A stretch of DNA of 61,954 bases from Sorangiineae bacterium NIC37A_2 (GCA_002085155.1 NASX01000023.1:11116-73069), one strand, 5' to 3'. Numbered from the stretch's first letter, positions 37,302 to 46,299 are shown. The notes: generated by a model not told the origin, from the letters alone. Numbers and translations: made by a program.

Positions 37302-39404
37302 TCAGCCGAGTGAGAGCTTCCCCTTCTTGCCCAAGTTTCGAACCCACCAGTCGAAGATCACGTGGGTCACAAAGACGCCCGTGAAGATGCTGCAAAGCAC
37401 GCCGACCATGAGGGTCACAGCGAAGCCTTTGACGGGACCTGTTCCGTACTGGGCCAGGACCGCGCCAGCGATGACCGTCGTGAGCTGACCGTCGATGATG
37501 GCGCTGAAGGCCTTGTCGTAGGCGACTTCGACGATCGCCCGTGGGCTTCGCCCCTCGCGCGCTTCTTCACGCATACGCTCCGTAATGAGCACGTTGGCGT
37601 CGACGCTCATACCGATCGTGAGCGCGAGACCGGCGATGCCGGGCAGCGTCATCGATGCGCCGAAGGAGGCCAGGATCGCGAGCTGGAGGAAGAGGTTCAG
37701 ACCGACCGCTAAGTTCGCGATCACCCCAGCCCAGCCGTAGTAGATGGCCATGAAGATGACAACCAAGAGGCCGCCGCCTGCGGCGCCTTGGAGGCCGAGG
37801 GTGATCGAGTCGCGACCGAGCGAGGGACCGATGCGCTGCTCGTTGGTCGGAGAGATCGGCGCGGGAAGAGCGCCGGAGCGGAGCACCAGCTCGAGTTTCC
37901 GCGAGTCGCGGAGCTGAACCTCCGGGTCCTGGGAGCCCATGGTGATGACGCCGGAGCCGCCCGAAATGCGCGACTGGATCGTCGGAGCGCTCTCAATCTT
38001 TCCGTCGAGGATGATCGCGAAGCGGCGACCGATGTTGGCGCCGGTGATGCGATCGAAGATCTTGCCGCCCTGATCGGTGAAGCTGAGCTGGACGAGCCAG
38101 CCGGCGCCGATGCGGTTCGAACCTTGGTCAGGTGTCGCGACGGCGTCGCGGATCATGTCGCCGGTGATGTCGGCGCGGCTCATGAGCAACATGGTCCGGC
38201 AGCCGACCTCGGACTCTTGCAGCGTGCTCTCGTTGAGCTCACGCTCGAGCTCCACGCCGACCTCGCGCTCCTCCGGCAGGTTCAGGGTGCTGGCCCAGGC
38301 CTTCAAGGTCTGGAAACACTCCTCTTTCTTCTGGCCGGCCTTGATCGGCAGGTACGCGTAAGTCGACACGCCCGTCAGACGCTCGCCATTTGCGTCCTGG
38401 CCGAGGGACACTCGCTCCTGCCGGAACTCGAGGCCCTCCGGCAGGCTGTCGTCCGTCACGGTCCGACTCAAGTCCTGAAAGAAACGCGACGCGTCATCGA
38501 CCATCTTGAACTCGAGGCGAGCCGTCTGGCTGATGAGCTCACGAATCTCGGCGAAGGCCTTTTCGTCCTCGCCGGGCACCTCGACGATGATGTCCTCGGC
38601 GCGGGTCGAAACCGAGGCCTCTCGAAGGCCCATAGCGTCGACGCGGCGCAGGATGATGTCCTTGGCCTGAGCCACGGCGCGCTCACGGATGGCGGTTTCG
38701 GCCGCCTCGCGGATCGTGAACTCGAAGGTCGAATCAGCGGGCTTGTGGACCTCAACGTCCGGCTGGAAGAGAGAACGGAAGCGGGCGTCGATCTTTCCCT
38801 CGTCAGCTCCCGGCTTCAGCCGAACAACGATCGTGTTCGTCCGATCGCGGGGTTTCTCGAGCTCGACCTTCTCGCGCAGCTTGGCGAGCGTCTCCTCGGA
38901 CGGAGACTCGTCGCCGCTGTGATCGGCGTAGAGGCGCGCGAGCTCTTTGCGCATGTCCTCGTAGTAGACGTTGCGCTTGTCCTTGATCGCTTCGGCGACG
39001 TCGACCGTATAGACGAGCCGAAGGCCGCCTCGGATGTCCAGACCCGCGACCAGCCGCGGACCCACACGTTCGAGGATATAAGGATGGACCGGGATCTTGC
39101 CGTCCGTGAGATTGTGGATGCTCGGCAGAAGTACGATCAGCGCTAGCAGCGTCACAACCTGCACGACGCCAAAGCGAGCGCGCCAGCGGACGTCCCCCGA
39201 GGGGATCACCAGGATCAGAAAGAACAGCGTGATGAGCCCGAAGCTCACCATCGTCCAGAACGAGTCACTGCGCGCGCCGAGCGCCGCACAGACCGAGGCG
39301 ATTGCGCCGGTCCAGAGGCGCCCGCGTAGTGGTCGCGATGCTAGGCCGCCGACCACCATCAACAGGGCCAGCGCACCGAAGATCGACATCAGAATCGTAT
39401 TCAT
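37302..39404 (-). CDS. secD: Protein translocase subunit SecD with an N-terminal membrane extension
   Basis: The 700-residue protein has the standard SecD order: TM1 just before VAGLDIRGGLRLVYTVD, the P1 domain with VDAMGLREASVSTRAEDIIVEVPG, GRRFAIILDGKIESAP, then five membrane segments with LTIGMSVDANVLITERMREE and LTTVIAGAVLAQYGTGPVKGFAVTL. Before TM1 there are ~75 extra residues with about two more hydrophobic segments (ILMSIFGALALLMVVGG and FGLITLFFLILVIP), not found in E. coli SecD. Spacing to yajC is 6 bp. Confidence 0.95.
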   Translation of the reverse strand: MNTILMSIFGALALLMVVGGLASRPLRGRLWTGAIASVCAALGARSDSFWTMVSFGLITLFFLILVIPSGDVRWRARFGVVQVVTLLALIVLLPSIHNLTDGKIPVHPYILERVGPRLVAGLDIRGGLRLVYTVDVAEAIKDKRNVYYEDMRKELARLYADHSGDESPSEETLAKLREKVELEKPRDRTNTIVVRLKPGADEGKIDARFRSLFQPDVEVHKPADSTFEFTIREAAETAIRERAVAQAKDIILRRVDAMGLREASVSTRAEDIIVEVPGEDEKAFAEIRELISQTARLEFKMVDDASRFFQDLSRTVTDDSLPEGLEFRQERVSLGQDANGERLTGVSTYAYLPIKAGQKKEECFQTLKAWASTLNLPEEREVGVELERELNESTLQESEVGCRTMLLMSRADITGDMIRDAVATPDQGSNRIGAGWLVQLSFTDQGGKIFDRITGANIGRRFAIILDGKIESAPTIQSRISGGSGVITMGSQDPEVQLRDSRKLELVLRSGALPAPISPTNEQRIGPSLGRDSITLGLQGAAGGGLLVVIFMAIYYGWAGVIANLAVGLNLFLQLAILASFGASMTLPGIAGLALTIGMSVDANVLITERMREEAREGRSPRAIVEVAYDKAFSAIIDGQLTTVIAGAVLAQYGTGPVKGFAVTLMVGVLCSIFTGVFVTHVIFDWWVRNLGKKGKLSLG

Positions 39405-39410
39405 CGTCGC

Positions 39411-39791
39411 TCACTTCTTCTCGAGCTGGGCGCCCGTCTCGGCCGTGTCCTTGCCGAGGACGGCCGACTTGAGCACGTCGATCTTCATTCCAGGGGCGAC
39501 CTCGATCTTTGCGAAGCGATCTCCCATTTCGACGAGCTTGCCGCGGATGCCCGACTGGGTCAGGACGAAGTCGCCCTTCTTCAGCTCAGCGAGGACCTTC
39601 TGTTGCTTCTTCTGCTGTGACCTGGATGACCAGAACATCATCAAGATCAGCGGAAGGAACATCAGGATCGGCAACAGCATGCCAAGACCGCTGGGCGGTT
39701 CCTGCGGGGAGGCGGGGCCGGGGGCGCTCGGCGCAGTGGTAGTGGTCGCTTGGCCCGGCGACGGCGCGAGAGTTTGCAGAGCGAAAGACAC
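39411..39791 (-). CDS. yajC: Preprotein translocase subunit YajC
   Basis: GTG 39791 has GGAG upstream and gives 126 residues; the frame remains open to 39857 without a better start. A Pro/Ala/Thr-rich N-terminus precedes one membrane segment (LPILMFLPLILMMFW), the basic SRSQQKKQQKVLAELKKGD and the SH3-like fold with VLTQSGIRGKLVEMGDRFAKIEVAPG. YajC associates with SecDF. The N-terminal ~35 residues before the membrane helix are longer than in E. coli. It heads the secDF-recJ operon and is divergent from tatA. Confidence 0.93.
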   Translation of the reverse strand: MSFALQTLAPSPGQATTTTAPSAPGPASPQEPPSGLGMLLPILMFLPLILMMFWSSRSQQKKQQKVLAELKKGDFVLTQSGIRGKLVEMGDRFAKIEVAPGMKIDVLKSAVLGKDTAETGAQLEKK

Positions 39792-39932
39792 GGGGAATCT
39801 CCGGAAGATGGGCTCGGAATCGTGAGCTGACGTTAGGGCCCGGGCTTCTAGCGGCAAAGCCCCCCATCAGCAAACAGATGGCGACTTTGTGGGCGTGACC
39901 GGTGGAGGTGCGGGTGCTAGATCGAACCCATC

Positions 39933-40133
39933 ATGGGCGCCATGAGCTTGAGCCACTGGTTGATCGTTGGATTTGTCGTCGTCTTACTGTTCGGCGGGAA
40001 CAAACTCGCCGCGGTCGGAAAGGGACTCGGGGAGGGCATCCGCGAGTTCAAGAAGGGGCTCGCCGGGGACGGAAGCCCCGAGGAGGGCGGCCCCCGCCTG
40101 AGCGCCTCGGACCGGGAGCGAGACGAGGCCTGA
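39933..40133 (+). CDS. tatA: Twin-arginine translocase TatA/E-type subunit
   Basis: The 66-residue protein has the expected short hydrophobic N-terminal helix (SHWLIVGFVVVLLFGGNKL), the FG hinge, an amphipathic helix (AAVGKGLGEGIREFKKGL) and a charged tail. ATG 39942 is a possible later start. TatA forms the size-variable pore of the Tat pathway. No tatB or tatC lies next to it. It shares a 141-bp divergent promoter region with yajC. Tat-like leaders occur here on the pirin and DUF1552 proteins. Confidence 0.93.
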   Translation: MGAMSLSHWLIVGFVVVLLFGGNKLAAVGKGLGEGIREFKKGLAGDGSPEEGGPRLSASDRERDEA

Positions 40134-40261
40134 GCGTCCGGTCCGATTTCGAACGGATTTCGGCGGCGCCTCTCGAGGCTCCGCTTGACAGGAAGCGAGG
40201 GAGGGGGTACTCCCGGGGCCCTTCGAGTCCCGAAAACCTTCGGGCTCTTAGACCGATTCCT

Positions 40262-40333
<72 letters not shown>

Positions 40334-40502
40334 CAGTCTCCGCACCAGCCCCTCCTATGAACCTTCCGCTCTCGAAGTCTTGATGTCGGCCCTCTGGCAG
40401 ATGTCCATGGGAGCGCAAGGGAGGGCGCTTCGAGGCGAACCGAACGGCAGAGCCCGTCCGGAGGTCGTTCTATTTCTCTTGTGCAGAAATGCAGGTTTCC
40501 GT

Positions 40503-40533
40503 CAGGACAGCGCCTGAGCGCCGTCCTGTTTTT
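40503..40533 (+). terminator. Terminator-like hairpin between tRNA-Val and infC
   Basis: CAGGAC-A-GCGC, loop CTGA, GCGC-C-GTCCTG (40503-40528) is a 10-bp stem with one mismatch, followed by TTTTT and an AT-rich tract. It lies 55 nt before infC. It may end the tRNA transcript or act as an attenuator in the infC leader. Confidence 0.75.
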
Positions 40534-40587
40534 GTATTTGTAATTTTGACCTCGAACCGATCGTTGAAAGGACCCCAATAACTTCAG

Positions 40588-41487
40588 ATGGCAATGCGTC
40601 GCCGCTTTCGTCCCGAACCCCGTGGCCCCCAAATCCGGGTGAACCACCGTATCCGCGTCCCGGAGGTTTTGGTCGTCGCTGAAGACGGAACGAACCTTGG
40701 CGTCATCCCGACTCAGGACGCGCTACGACGCGCGAAAGAAGTCGGCCTCGATCTCGTCGAGATCAATCCCAAGGGGAACCCGCCAGTCTGCAAGATCCTC
40801 GACTTCGGCAAGTTCAAGTACGAGGAATCGAAGAAGAAACGCGAGACGAAGCGAAAGCAGTCGAACGTCGAGGTCAAGGAGATCAAGCTCCGCCCGAAGA
40901 CGGACGAGCATGACATGGAGGTCAAGCTCCGGGCCATGCGCCGCTTCATCGAGTCCGGGAACAAGGTCAAGGTTGTCTGCCGTTTCCGCGGCCGCGAGAT
41001 CGCTCACCCCGAGATGGCCCGCGGTCAACTCGAAGAGCTCATCAAAGGCACCGAGGACCTGGCGAACGTCGAGCTTGCTCCCACGATGGAAGGCCGCGCC
41101 ATGGCCATCCTCGTCGTACCCAAGCCCGCCATCTTGCACCGCGTGGCTCAAGAGCGCGCGAAGCGCGAGGCCGAGCGCGCCAAGGAGCGTGCGGCGGAGC
41201 GCGAGCGCGAGCTCCAAGAGAAGGCCGAGCGTCGTCGTCGCCAAGCGCAGGCCGAGGCTGAGCGCGCTGCGCAGACCAAGAGTGTCGACGAGCTCCTCCA
41301 CGAGATGGAGCAACGGGACGCCGAAGAAGACGATTACGACGACGACGGTTACGACGACGACTACGACGACGAGGATGAGGACTTCGACGGCGACGATGAG
41401 GACTTCGACGATGACGACGAGGACTTCGACGACGAAGATGAGGACGACGAGGAAGACGAGTCGTCCGAAAAAGGGTCCAAGAAGTAA
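40588..41487 (+). CDS. infC: Translation initiation factor IF-3 with a long charged C-terminal extension
   Basis: Residues 1-180 are a normal IF-3: N domain (VNHRIRVPEVLVVAEDGTNLGV, PPVCKILDFGKFKYEESKKKRE) and C domain (EIKLRPKTDEHDMEVKL, FRGREIAHPE, PTMEGRAMAILVVPKP). IF-3 keeps subunits apart and checks the start codon and initiator tRNA. About 118 extra residues follow: a Lys/Arg/Glu helix (184-228), a short linker, and an Asp/Glu tail (243-296) with repeated DEDFD units. Myxococcus xanthus Dsg is an IF-3 with a shorter extension needed for development. The start is a standard ATG. No rpmI-rplT follows; a terminator and convergent gene do. Confidence 0.96.
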   Translation: MAMRRRFRPEPRGPQIRVNHRIRVPEVLVVAEDGTNLGVIPTQDALRRAKEVGLDLVEINPKGNPPVCKILDFGKFKYEESKKKRETKRKQSNVEVKEIKLRPKTDEHDMEVKLRAMRRFIESGNKVKVVCRFRGREIAHPEMARGQLEELIKGTEDLANVELAPTMEGRAMAILVVPKPAILHRVAQERAKREAERAKERAAERERELQEKAERRRRQAQAEAERAAQTKSVDELLHEMEQRDAEEDDYDDDGYDDDYDDEDEDFDGDDEDFDDDDEDFDDEDEDDEEDESSEKGSKK

Positions 41488-41508
41488 TCCCGCCCCTCTG
41501 TGAGCGAT

Positions 41509-41550
41509 ACGCCCGGTGCGCCCCCTCAGGTGCCCGGGCGTTCTTCTTTT
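41509..41550 (+). terminator. Intrinsic terminator of infC
   Basis: ACGCCCGG (41509-41516) pairs with CCGGGCGT (41534-41541) around a 17-nt loop, followed by TCTTCTTTT. Confidence 0.75.
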
Positions 41551-41721
41551 GTGAGGCCAACCCGAGCGCGAAACTCACCTGCCCGCAGCGAGAGAAGCGT
41601 CCCGCCGACGCGTGACGGGGGCCGTCAGGCCGCACGTACCCGCCGGCGCGACGCCGCGCCTCGGGGGAGCACCCGAGCGAAAGATGCGGGGAAGAATCGA
41701 GCTCCCGAGGGCGCGCTCTCG

Positions 41722-43053
41722 TCAGTGCGGGATCAGGCCAGCGAGGTAGGCGGCACCAAGTCCCAAAGCGAGCGCAGCCACTGCCGCGAGAGCAACAGTG
41801 GTAGCGGTCTTTCGTCCCCCGGTTTCGGCGGCGTGATGAGAATGATGTTTTTCGTCTTCGAGAGCCGAAAGATTCCCCAGCTCCGCGCTCAGCGGGAGCC
41901 GCGCCGCCTCCGGCTCGGGCTTGGGGAGGCTAAGACTGCTGCCCCAGTCGACCTGCTCCGGCGCCGAAGGCACCTTACCGACGATGGAGTTCGAGGTGAG
42001 CGAGACGCTTCCGCCTGGACCGCTCGGTGAAGCGCCGCCAGCGTCAAGAGACGTAAACTCGATGAGCGCTTCGTCGATCATGGTTCCGATGATCGACTGA
42101 CGCATCGCCTTGCGATTCTTTGCGAAGGTGATCTCGGTCTGGGCCGCCGTGACGATCTTCGCGATATCGAAAGAAGAAACCGCGCGAGACAACGAGAAGA
42201 GGACGCGATTCAGATCTTCGCCCAGGGCGCGGGCTGTCTGATAGCGGGTCTCGGGATGGAGCGTCAGCGTCCGCGCCAACACGGCCGCCAGATTCGGGGG
42301 CACGTTCGGGTTGATGGTGCGAATGTCAGGGACCTCGGAGCGCTGAACGAGGCGCACCGTCTCGAGATCGGTCGCGCCATAGAAGAGGCGCTGTCCCGCG
42401 AGCATCTCCCAGAGCATGATGCCGACCGCGTAGATATCGGTGCGCGAATCGACGTCGCGCCCCTGAGCCGCTTCCGGCGAGAGGTAGCCGAACTTCCCCT
42501 TGATGATCCCCGGCTGGCTCTCCTCCAGCTGAGAGTTTGCTTTGGCGAGGCCGAAGTCAGCGATCTTCACCTCACCGTAACGCGTGATGAGGATGTTCGG
42601 CGGGGACATGTCCCGATGAACGATGTTGAGCGGGCGCCCCTTGTCGTCCTTCAATTCGTGCGCGTAAGCGAGGCCCTCACACATGCGCACCGCGATGAGA
42701 CACGCCTCCTCGACGGGCATGATCTGACCGCGCGACTTCAGCGACTCCATGATCGCTTTGAGATCCGCGCCGTCCACGTACTCCATCACGATGAAGTACG
42801 CGTTGTCGCCTTTACCGATGTCGAAGACCTGAACGCAGTTCGAGTGGCCGAGGTGGGCGGAGAGCCGCGCCTCGTCCAAGAACATATTGATGAACTGCTT
42901 CTTCTCGCTGAGACTCGGCAGAACGCGCTTGATGGCGACGGTCTTCTTGAAGCCCTCGAGGCCCGCGCTCTCTGCGCGGAAGACCTCCGCCATGCCACCT
43001 GCCGCGATCCGTTCGATGACTCGGTAGCGCTGTTGTTGATGCTGTGTCGCCAT
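41722..43053 (-). CDS. Tail-anchored Ser/Thr protein kinase
   Basis: ATG 43053 (MATQHQQQRYRVIERI) is the likely start; a longer frame begins at 43098. The 443-residue protein has an active-looking kinase domain: AAGGMAEVF Gly loop (18-25), Lys42 in VAIKRVL, HRDMSPPN (146-153) and DFG (166-168), with GYLSPEA in place of the usual APE. A Ser/Ala/Pro linker with a His-rich patch (HHSHH) leads to one C-terminal membrane segment (VALAAVAALALGLGAAYLAG) and only three residues beyond it, so there is no sensory domain outside. The gene converges on infC. Confidence 0.92.
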   Translation of the reverse strand: MATQHQQQRYRVIERIAAGGMAEVFRAESAGLEGFKKTVAIKRVLPSLSEKKQFINMFLDEARLSAHLGHSNCVQVFDIGKGDNAYFIVMEYVDGADLKAIMESLKSRGQIMPVEEACLIAVRMCEGLAYAHELKDDKGRPLNIVHRDMSPPNILITRYGEVKIADFGLAKANSQLEESQPGIIKGKFGYLSPEAAQGRDVDSRTDIYAVGIMLWEMLAGQRLFYGATDLETVRLVQRSEVPDIRTINPNVPPNLAAVLARTLTLHPETRYQTARALGEDLNRVLFSLSRAVSSFDIAKIVTAAQTEITFAKNRKAMRQSIIGTMIDEALIEFTSLDAGGASPSGPGGSVSLTSNSIVGKVPSAPEQVDWGSSLSLPKPEPEAARLPLSAELGNLSALEDEKHHSHHAAETGGRKTATTVALAAVAALALGLGAAYLAGLIPH

Positions 43054-43199
43054 CGCCGTTGTTCTTCGGGCAAAAGGCGGCCGAAGCGGCTGCTTCATAC
43101 CCTATCTTGGGGTCGAGCCTACGCCAGGCTCAAAAATAGCGTCAAGGTTCGGGCCTTGACCGATCCCTGGTTCCCCCGATACGGAAGGAGCTCCTCCAC

Positions 43200-43364
43200 A
43201 TGGCTCACGCTCACGACGCGACTCCGCCCCAGGCCGAACCCCAAACACCGCTCGGCTTTACCTTCCTCGGCATCGCCCTTTTGCTGCTCGGCGCGATTTA
43301 TTGGGTCGCGCGGAGCTCAGACGACGAAGCCACCTCCGCCGAGACCGCCGAAGCCGCCCTGTAG
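43200..43364 (+). CDS. Small 54-residue single-span membrane protein
   Basis: ATG 43200 follows GGAAGGAG at ideal spacing; the stop is TAG 43362-43364. The product starts MAHAHDATPPQAEPQTPLG, has one membrane helix (FTFLGIALLLLGAIYWVA) and an acidic C-terminus (SSDDEATSAETAEAAL). I recognise no family. It is divergent from the kinase gene and lies upstream of tRNA-Ala. The strong ribosome site and clean composition make it likely to be real. Confidence 0.65.
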   Translation: MAHAHDATPPQAEPQTPLGFTFLGIALLLLGAIYWVARSSDDEATSAETAEAAL

Positions 43365-43528
43365 CCGCGCCGGGGGCCGAAATCGGCCCCGAGGAGGCGA
43401 AACGGGCCCTGACCGACCGAGTCAGAGCAATTTTCCTCTCGCCAACTCGAAAAAGTCATGGCAGTGTCCGCGGCCCCTGAACCCGCAGGGGATTCGGCTC
43501 GAACGCATCAAGCCGAGAAATTTTATCC

Positions 43529-43604
<76 letters not shown>

Positions 43605-43652
43605 CCACCTTTCGAGACGAAGACCGGGCACTGCTCGCGCCGTCTCCTGCCA

Positions 43653-44783
43653 CTAGCGAAACTGTCGCCCGGGACCTCGAGCCGGCGCGCGACCTCTCTC
43701 GGCGCCTTCGCCACGGCGCTGCTGGTGGCGACCGGCGCGGGGTACTTCCCTCGAACGCTCACGGGCACCTGCCCCGCGCTGAGCGTCCCCGTGGGCCCGC
43801 GGGCTTCCCTCCCTCGTCCCGGGCAACGGACGCACGCCTCCTCGGCTCCCGCCGTGCGTCGGCTTCGAGCGTCGCCTGAGGAAGTCCTCCCGGTGGTCCG
43901 CCCAGAAGGCCATACCGATCGCTGAATGGACAGCCCACGAGCCCCACCTGTAGGGCCCCGATCCCCAAGGCGCGAGGTACCAGGACCACCCGTAGAGGGG
44001 CGTATAGAGGTAGACGTAGCTTTCGCTTCCCGATGAGCTAACGGTGAGGTCCTTCGGGATCCAGATCCAACCGTAGTCGACTGCGCGCACCCACTCGCCC
44101 GTCTCGTACACGAAACGCGGAGGCTCTTCGGGCTTCGTTTCGGAGGAGACAGGGCGCGCATCAGACACGACAGTGGTCCGAATCCGGGGAGTTTTCGCCT
44201 CCGCTGGGGCTGGGGCTGCGCTCGCAGAAGACTCGCTCCCGGCGGGGTCCTCTCGTCTTGGCGACGCAGCTTCCCTTCCCGCATCCTGTGATGTCCGCTC
44301 CTCGGCGACCGCTTGACTCACCTGCACGTCTCGAGTGCGCGAAGGGGCATTGGGCGCGGCGGAGTTCGGCCCCGATGCGTGAGCTTCCGGAGCGGCGGCC
44401 TGGATCGCCCGAGGAGTGCTCTCCGAACGCGCGATCTTCGGCAGCGGAGGACGAACCGCAGGAGGGGGCGCTGGTAGGGGCGGAGGCAATTCGCCCTCCT
44501 CCAGACTCTCCTCGGGCGCCGCAGGGACCGCAGAGGTACTCGAGGCGCCGCCCTCCGAGCCTGCCGGCCCCGCCGCGCTCGGTTGGCTGCTCGAGGGCGC
44601 GGCCTTTGCTGCGCCCTTTGCGCTGCCGGAGGAGCTGGGTCGAGTCGCCTGCGCCGCGGATATCTGTCGTTCCTTCACCCGGAGCTCGCGCCCCTCTTCA
44701 GCGCTCACGGAGCCGCTCGCGCTCACAAGGATCAAGGCGAGCGCGGCTCGCACCGAGATAGAGGGAGCTCGGACGCTGGGCAC
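43653..44783 (-). CDS. Exported Pro/Ala-rich protein with a DUF6600-like aromatic motif
   Basis: The 376-residue product has a signal peptide (AALALILVSASGSVSA), then ~190 residues of low-complexity Ala/Ser/Pro/Glu, then an aromatic block: GEWVRAVDYGWIWIPKDL, YTPLYGWSWYLAPWGSGPYRWGSWAV. This is the repeated Trp/Tyr/Gly pattern of DUF6600-type proteins common in myxobacteria and acidobacteria. The last ~90 residues are Arg/Gly/Ser-rich with no conserved look. The gene ends 49 bp from tRNA-Ala. It is probably envelope-located, with function unknown. Confidence 0.65.
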   Translation of the reverse strand: MPSVRAPSISVRAALALILVSASGSVSAEEGRELRVKERQISAAQATRPSSSGSAKGAAKAAPSSSQPSAAGPAGSEGGASSTSAVPAAPEESLEEGELPPPLPAPPPAVRPPLPKIARSESTPRAIQAAAPEAHASGPNSAAPNAPSRTRDVQVSQAVAEERTSQDAGREAASPRREDPAGSESSASAAPAPAEAKTPRIRTTVVSDARPVSSETKPEEPPRFVYETGEWVRAVDYGWIWIPKDLTVSSSGSESYVYLYTPLYGWSWYLAPWGSGPYRWGSWAVHSAIGMAFWADHREDFLRRRSKPTHGGSRGGVRPLPGTREGSPRAHGDAQRGAGARERSREVPRAGRHQQRRGEGAERGRAPARGPGRQFR

Positions 44784-44890
44784 AAGACTATCAATGTGTC
44801 ACGCAGCGCGAGCTCCCGCAAACTGGAGCCAGGATGGGCGAAGCTCCCCGAAAGGCCCCCAAAAAAGACAAAGGCATGCCCAGAGCTCTT

Positions 44891-44931
44891 GAAAAGCCCC
44901 GAGCGCTCTCGGATGTCCTCCGGGGGTTTTC
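44891..44931 (-). terminator. Candidate terminator after the DUF1552 gene
   Basis: GAAAAGCCCCGAG (44891-44903) pairs, with a G-G mismatch and one bulge, with CTCCGGGGGTTTTC (about 44918-44931); on the minus strand it is followed by a T-rich tract. The stem is imperfect. Confidence 0.4.
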
Positions 44932-44939
44932 GCCTTTTC

Positions 44940-46295
44940 CTAGAGCCCCTCGATGGGGCTTCCCGCCGGGTCGCCGTAGCTCGAGACGTCAAGCCCAAAG
45001 CGGCGAATGATGGATGCGTGAAGGGATCCGGTGTTCTTGCCTTTTGCATCGACGCTGCGACCCGTGACAAATCCCCCGGCGTGTCCCGCGATCATGACGG
45101 GCATGCGCGTTCTGGCGTGACTGTCGCCGTCCCCATTTTCTGAGGCGTAGAGCGCGAGCGTCTCGTCGAGCAGCGTGCCATTTTCGGTCGTGACGCTGCC
45201 GAGAGCGTTCACGAGATACGCGAAGCGACGCACCTTGAAGCGCGAGGTCGCGATCACTCGAGCATTTGCGATGCGCATCGCTTCGCTGCGATTCAGCCCG
45301 TCGAGATCCGTCGCGCGATCGGTGTCATCGAGCTTGTGCGAGATGAAGTGATCGGACCAATCCCCCACCCCTTCGATCCCCTCGCCGAGGCTGTAGCCCG
45401 AGTAGGTCACGCCCCAGCTGTCACTGTACTGAAGAGAAACCACCCGCGTCAGATCGCAGGACAAAGCGAGCACGGCGAGATCGATGAACAGCTTGGACTT
45501 CTGGTGCCAATCTCCGCCCATTTCTGGCTCATTTGGAACCTGACAGGCACCCGAGCCGCTGCCAAGCTGAGCCTCGAGCTCCGTCACCGACTGAAAGTAT
45601 TGATCGAGACGCGCCTGATCCGCTCGGCCCAGCTTCAGCTTCAAGCGCTCCGCGTCCGCCTTGACGAGATCGAGCACGGAAGCGCGACGGCGAGCGTGCG
45701 TGCCCCCCGCTGCATCTACCGCTTTCATACCGAACAGGTTCGAAAAGAGTTGCCTCGGGTTTCGAATCACCGTCTCGACTTGACCGTTCGCTTTGAACGA
45801 GATGTTCCCTTGGGCGATGTCCGTGCTCGGAGTCGCCGAGAGGGCGAGGTTCCGAAACGGGGTCTCCCCTCGCAGAGAATCTGCGAGATATTGATCGAGA
45901 GTCGGAGCGGATGGCGTGTAGTTGTTCTTGATTCCCTTGTGCGCCGAGAGCGCCATCGACGGGATATGGATATCGGTCGAGACGCCCGAGTGGTCCGTCC
46001 CCGTCACCACCGTCACCTCCGAGAGGACGCTTCCCTGAGCCGGCCAGATCCGCTCAGCCGCAAATCCCTCCAGATCCACAAGACAGGGAGGAAGCTGGCC
46101 GGGGACAAGGGGACCCGCTTTCGGCTCAAACTGCCCGGGGTCCGTCCCGTTGGGATAGAAAAAAGCGACAAAGCGCTGGGGCTTCGTCGTCTGAGCCACC
46201 GCCTTCTTCGGCGTCATGATCTCGAGGAAAGGCAGCGCCATCAGCGCGCCAGCGCCTCGCAGCAGAGTTCTTCGGGGCAGGTGATGAATCATCAT
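44940..46295 (-). CDS. DUF1552 protein with a twin-arginine leader
   Basis: ATG 46295, four bases after the preceding stop, gives 451 residues (a longer frame exists only inside that gene). The leader HLPRRTLLRGAGALMALPFLEIM is a Tat signal. The body matches DUF1552: RFVAFFYPNGTDPGQF, VVTGTDHSG, HIPSMALSAHKG, TLDQYLAD, and a C-terminal SENGDGDSHARTRMPVMIAGHAGG. These proteins resemble alkaline-phosphatase-fold or sulfatase-like (DUF1501-like) enzymes and nearly always travel with DUF1592 proteins. The biochemical role is not established. Confidence 0.88.
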   Translation of the reverse strand: MMIHHLPRRTLLRGAGALMALPFLEIMTPKKAVAQTTKPQRFVAFFYPNGTDPGQFEPKAGPLVPGQLPPCLVDLEGFAAERIWPAQGSVLSEVTVVTGTDHSGVSTDIHIPSMALSAHKGIKNNYTPSAPTLDQYLADSLRGETPFRNLALSATPSTDIAQGNISFKANGQVETVIRNPRQLFSNLFGMKAVDAAGGTHARRRASVLDLVKADAERLKLKLGRADQARLDQYFQSVTELEAQLGSGSGACQVPNEPEMGGDWHQKSKLFIDLAVLALSCDLTRVVSLQYSDSWGVTYSGYSLGEGIEGVGDWSDHFISHKLDDTDRATDLDGLNRSEAMRIANARVIATSRFKVRRFAYLVNALGSVTTENGTLLDETLALYASENGDGDSHARTRMPVMIAGHAGGFVTGRSVDAKGKNTGSLHASIIRRFGLDVSSYGDPAGSPIEGL

Positions 46296-46299
46296 GACC

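Noticed and set aside
40138-40260. Possible tatB/tatC remnant after tatA
   Set aside because: The sequence up to tRNA-Val has no membrane-like frame.
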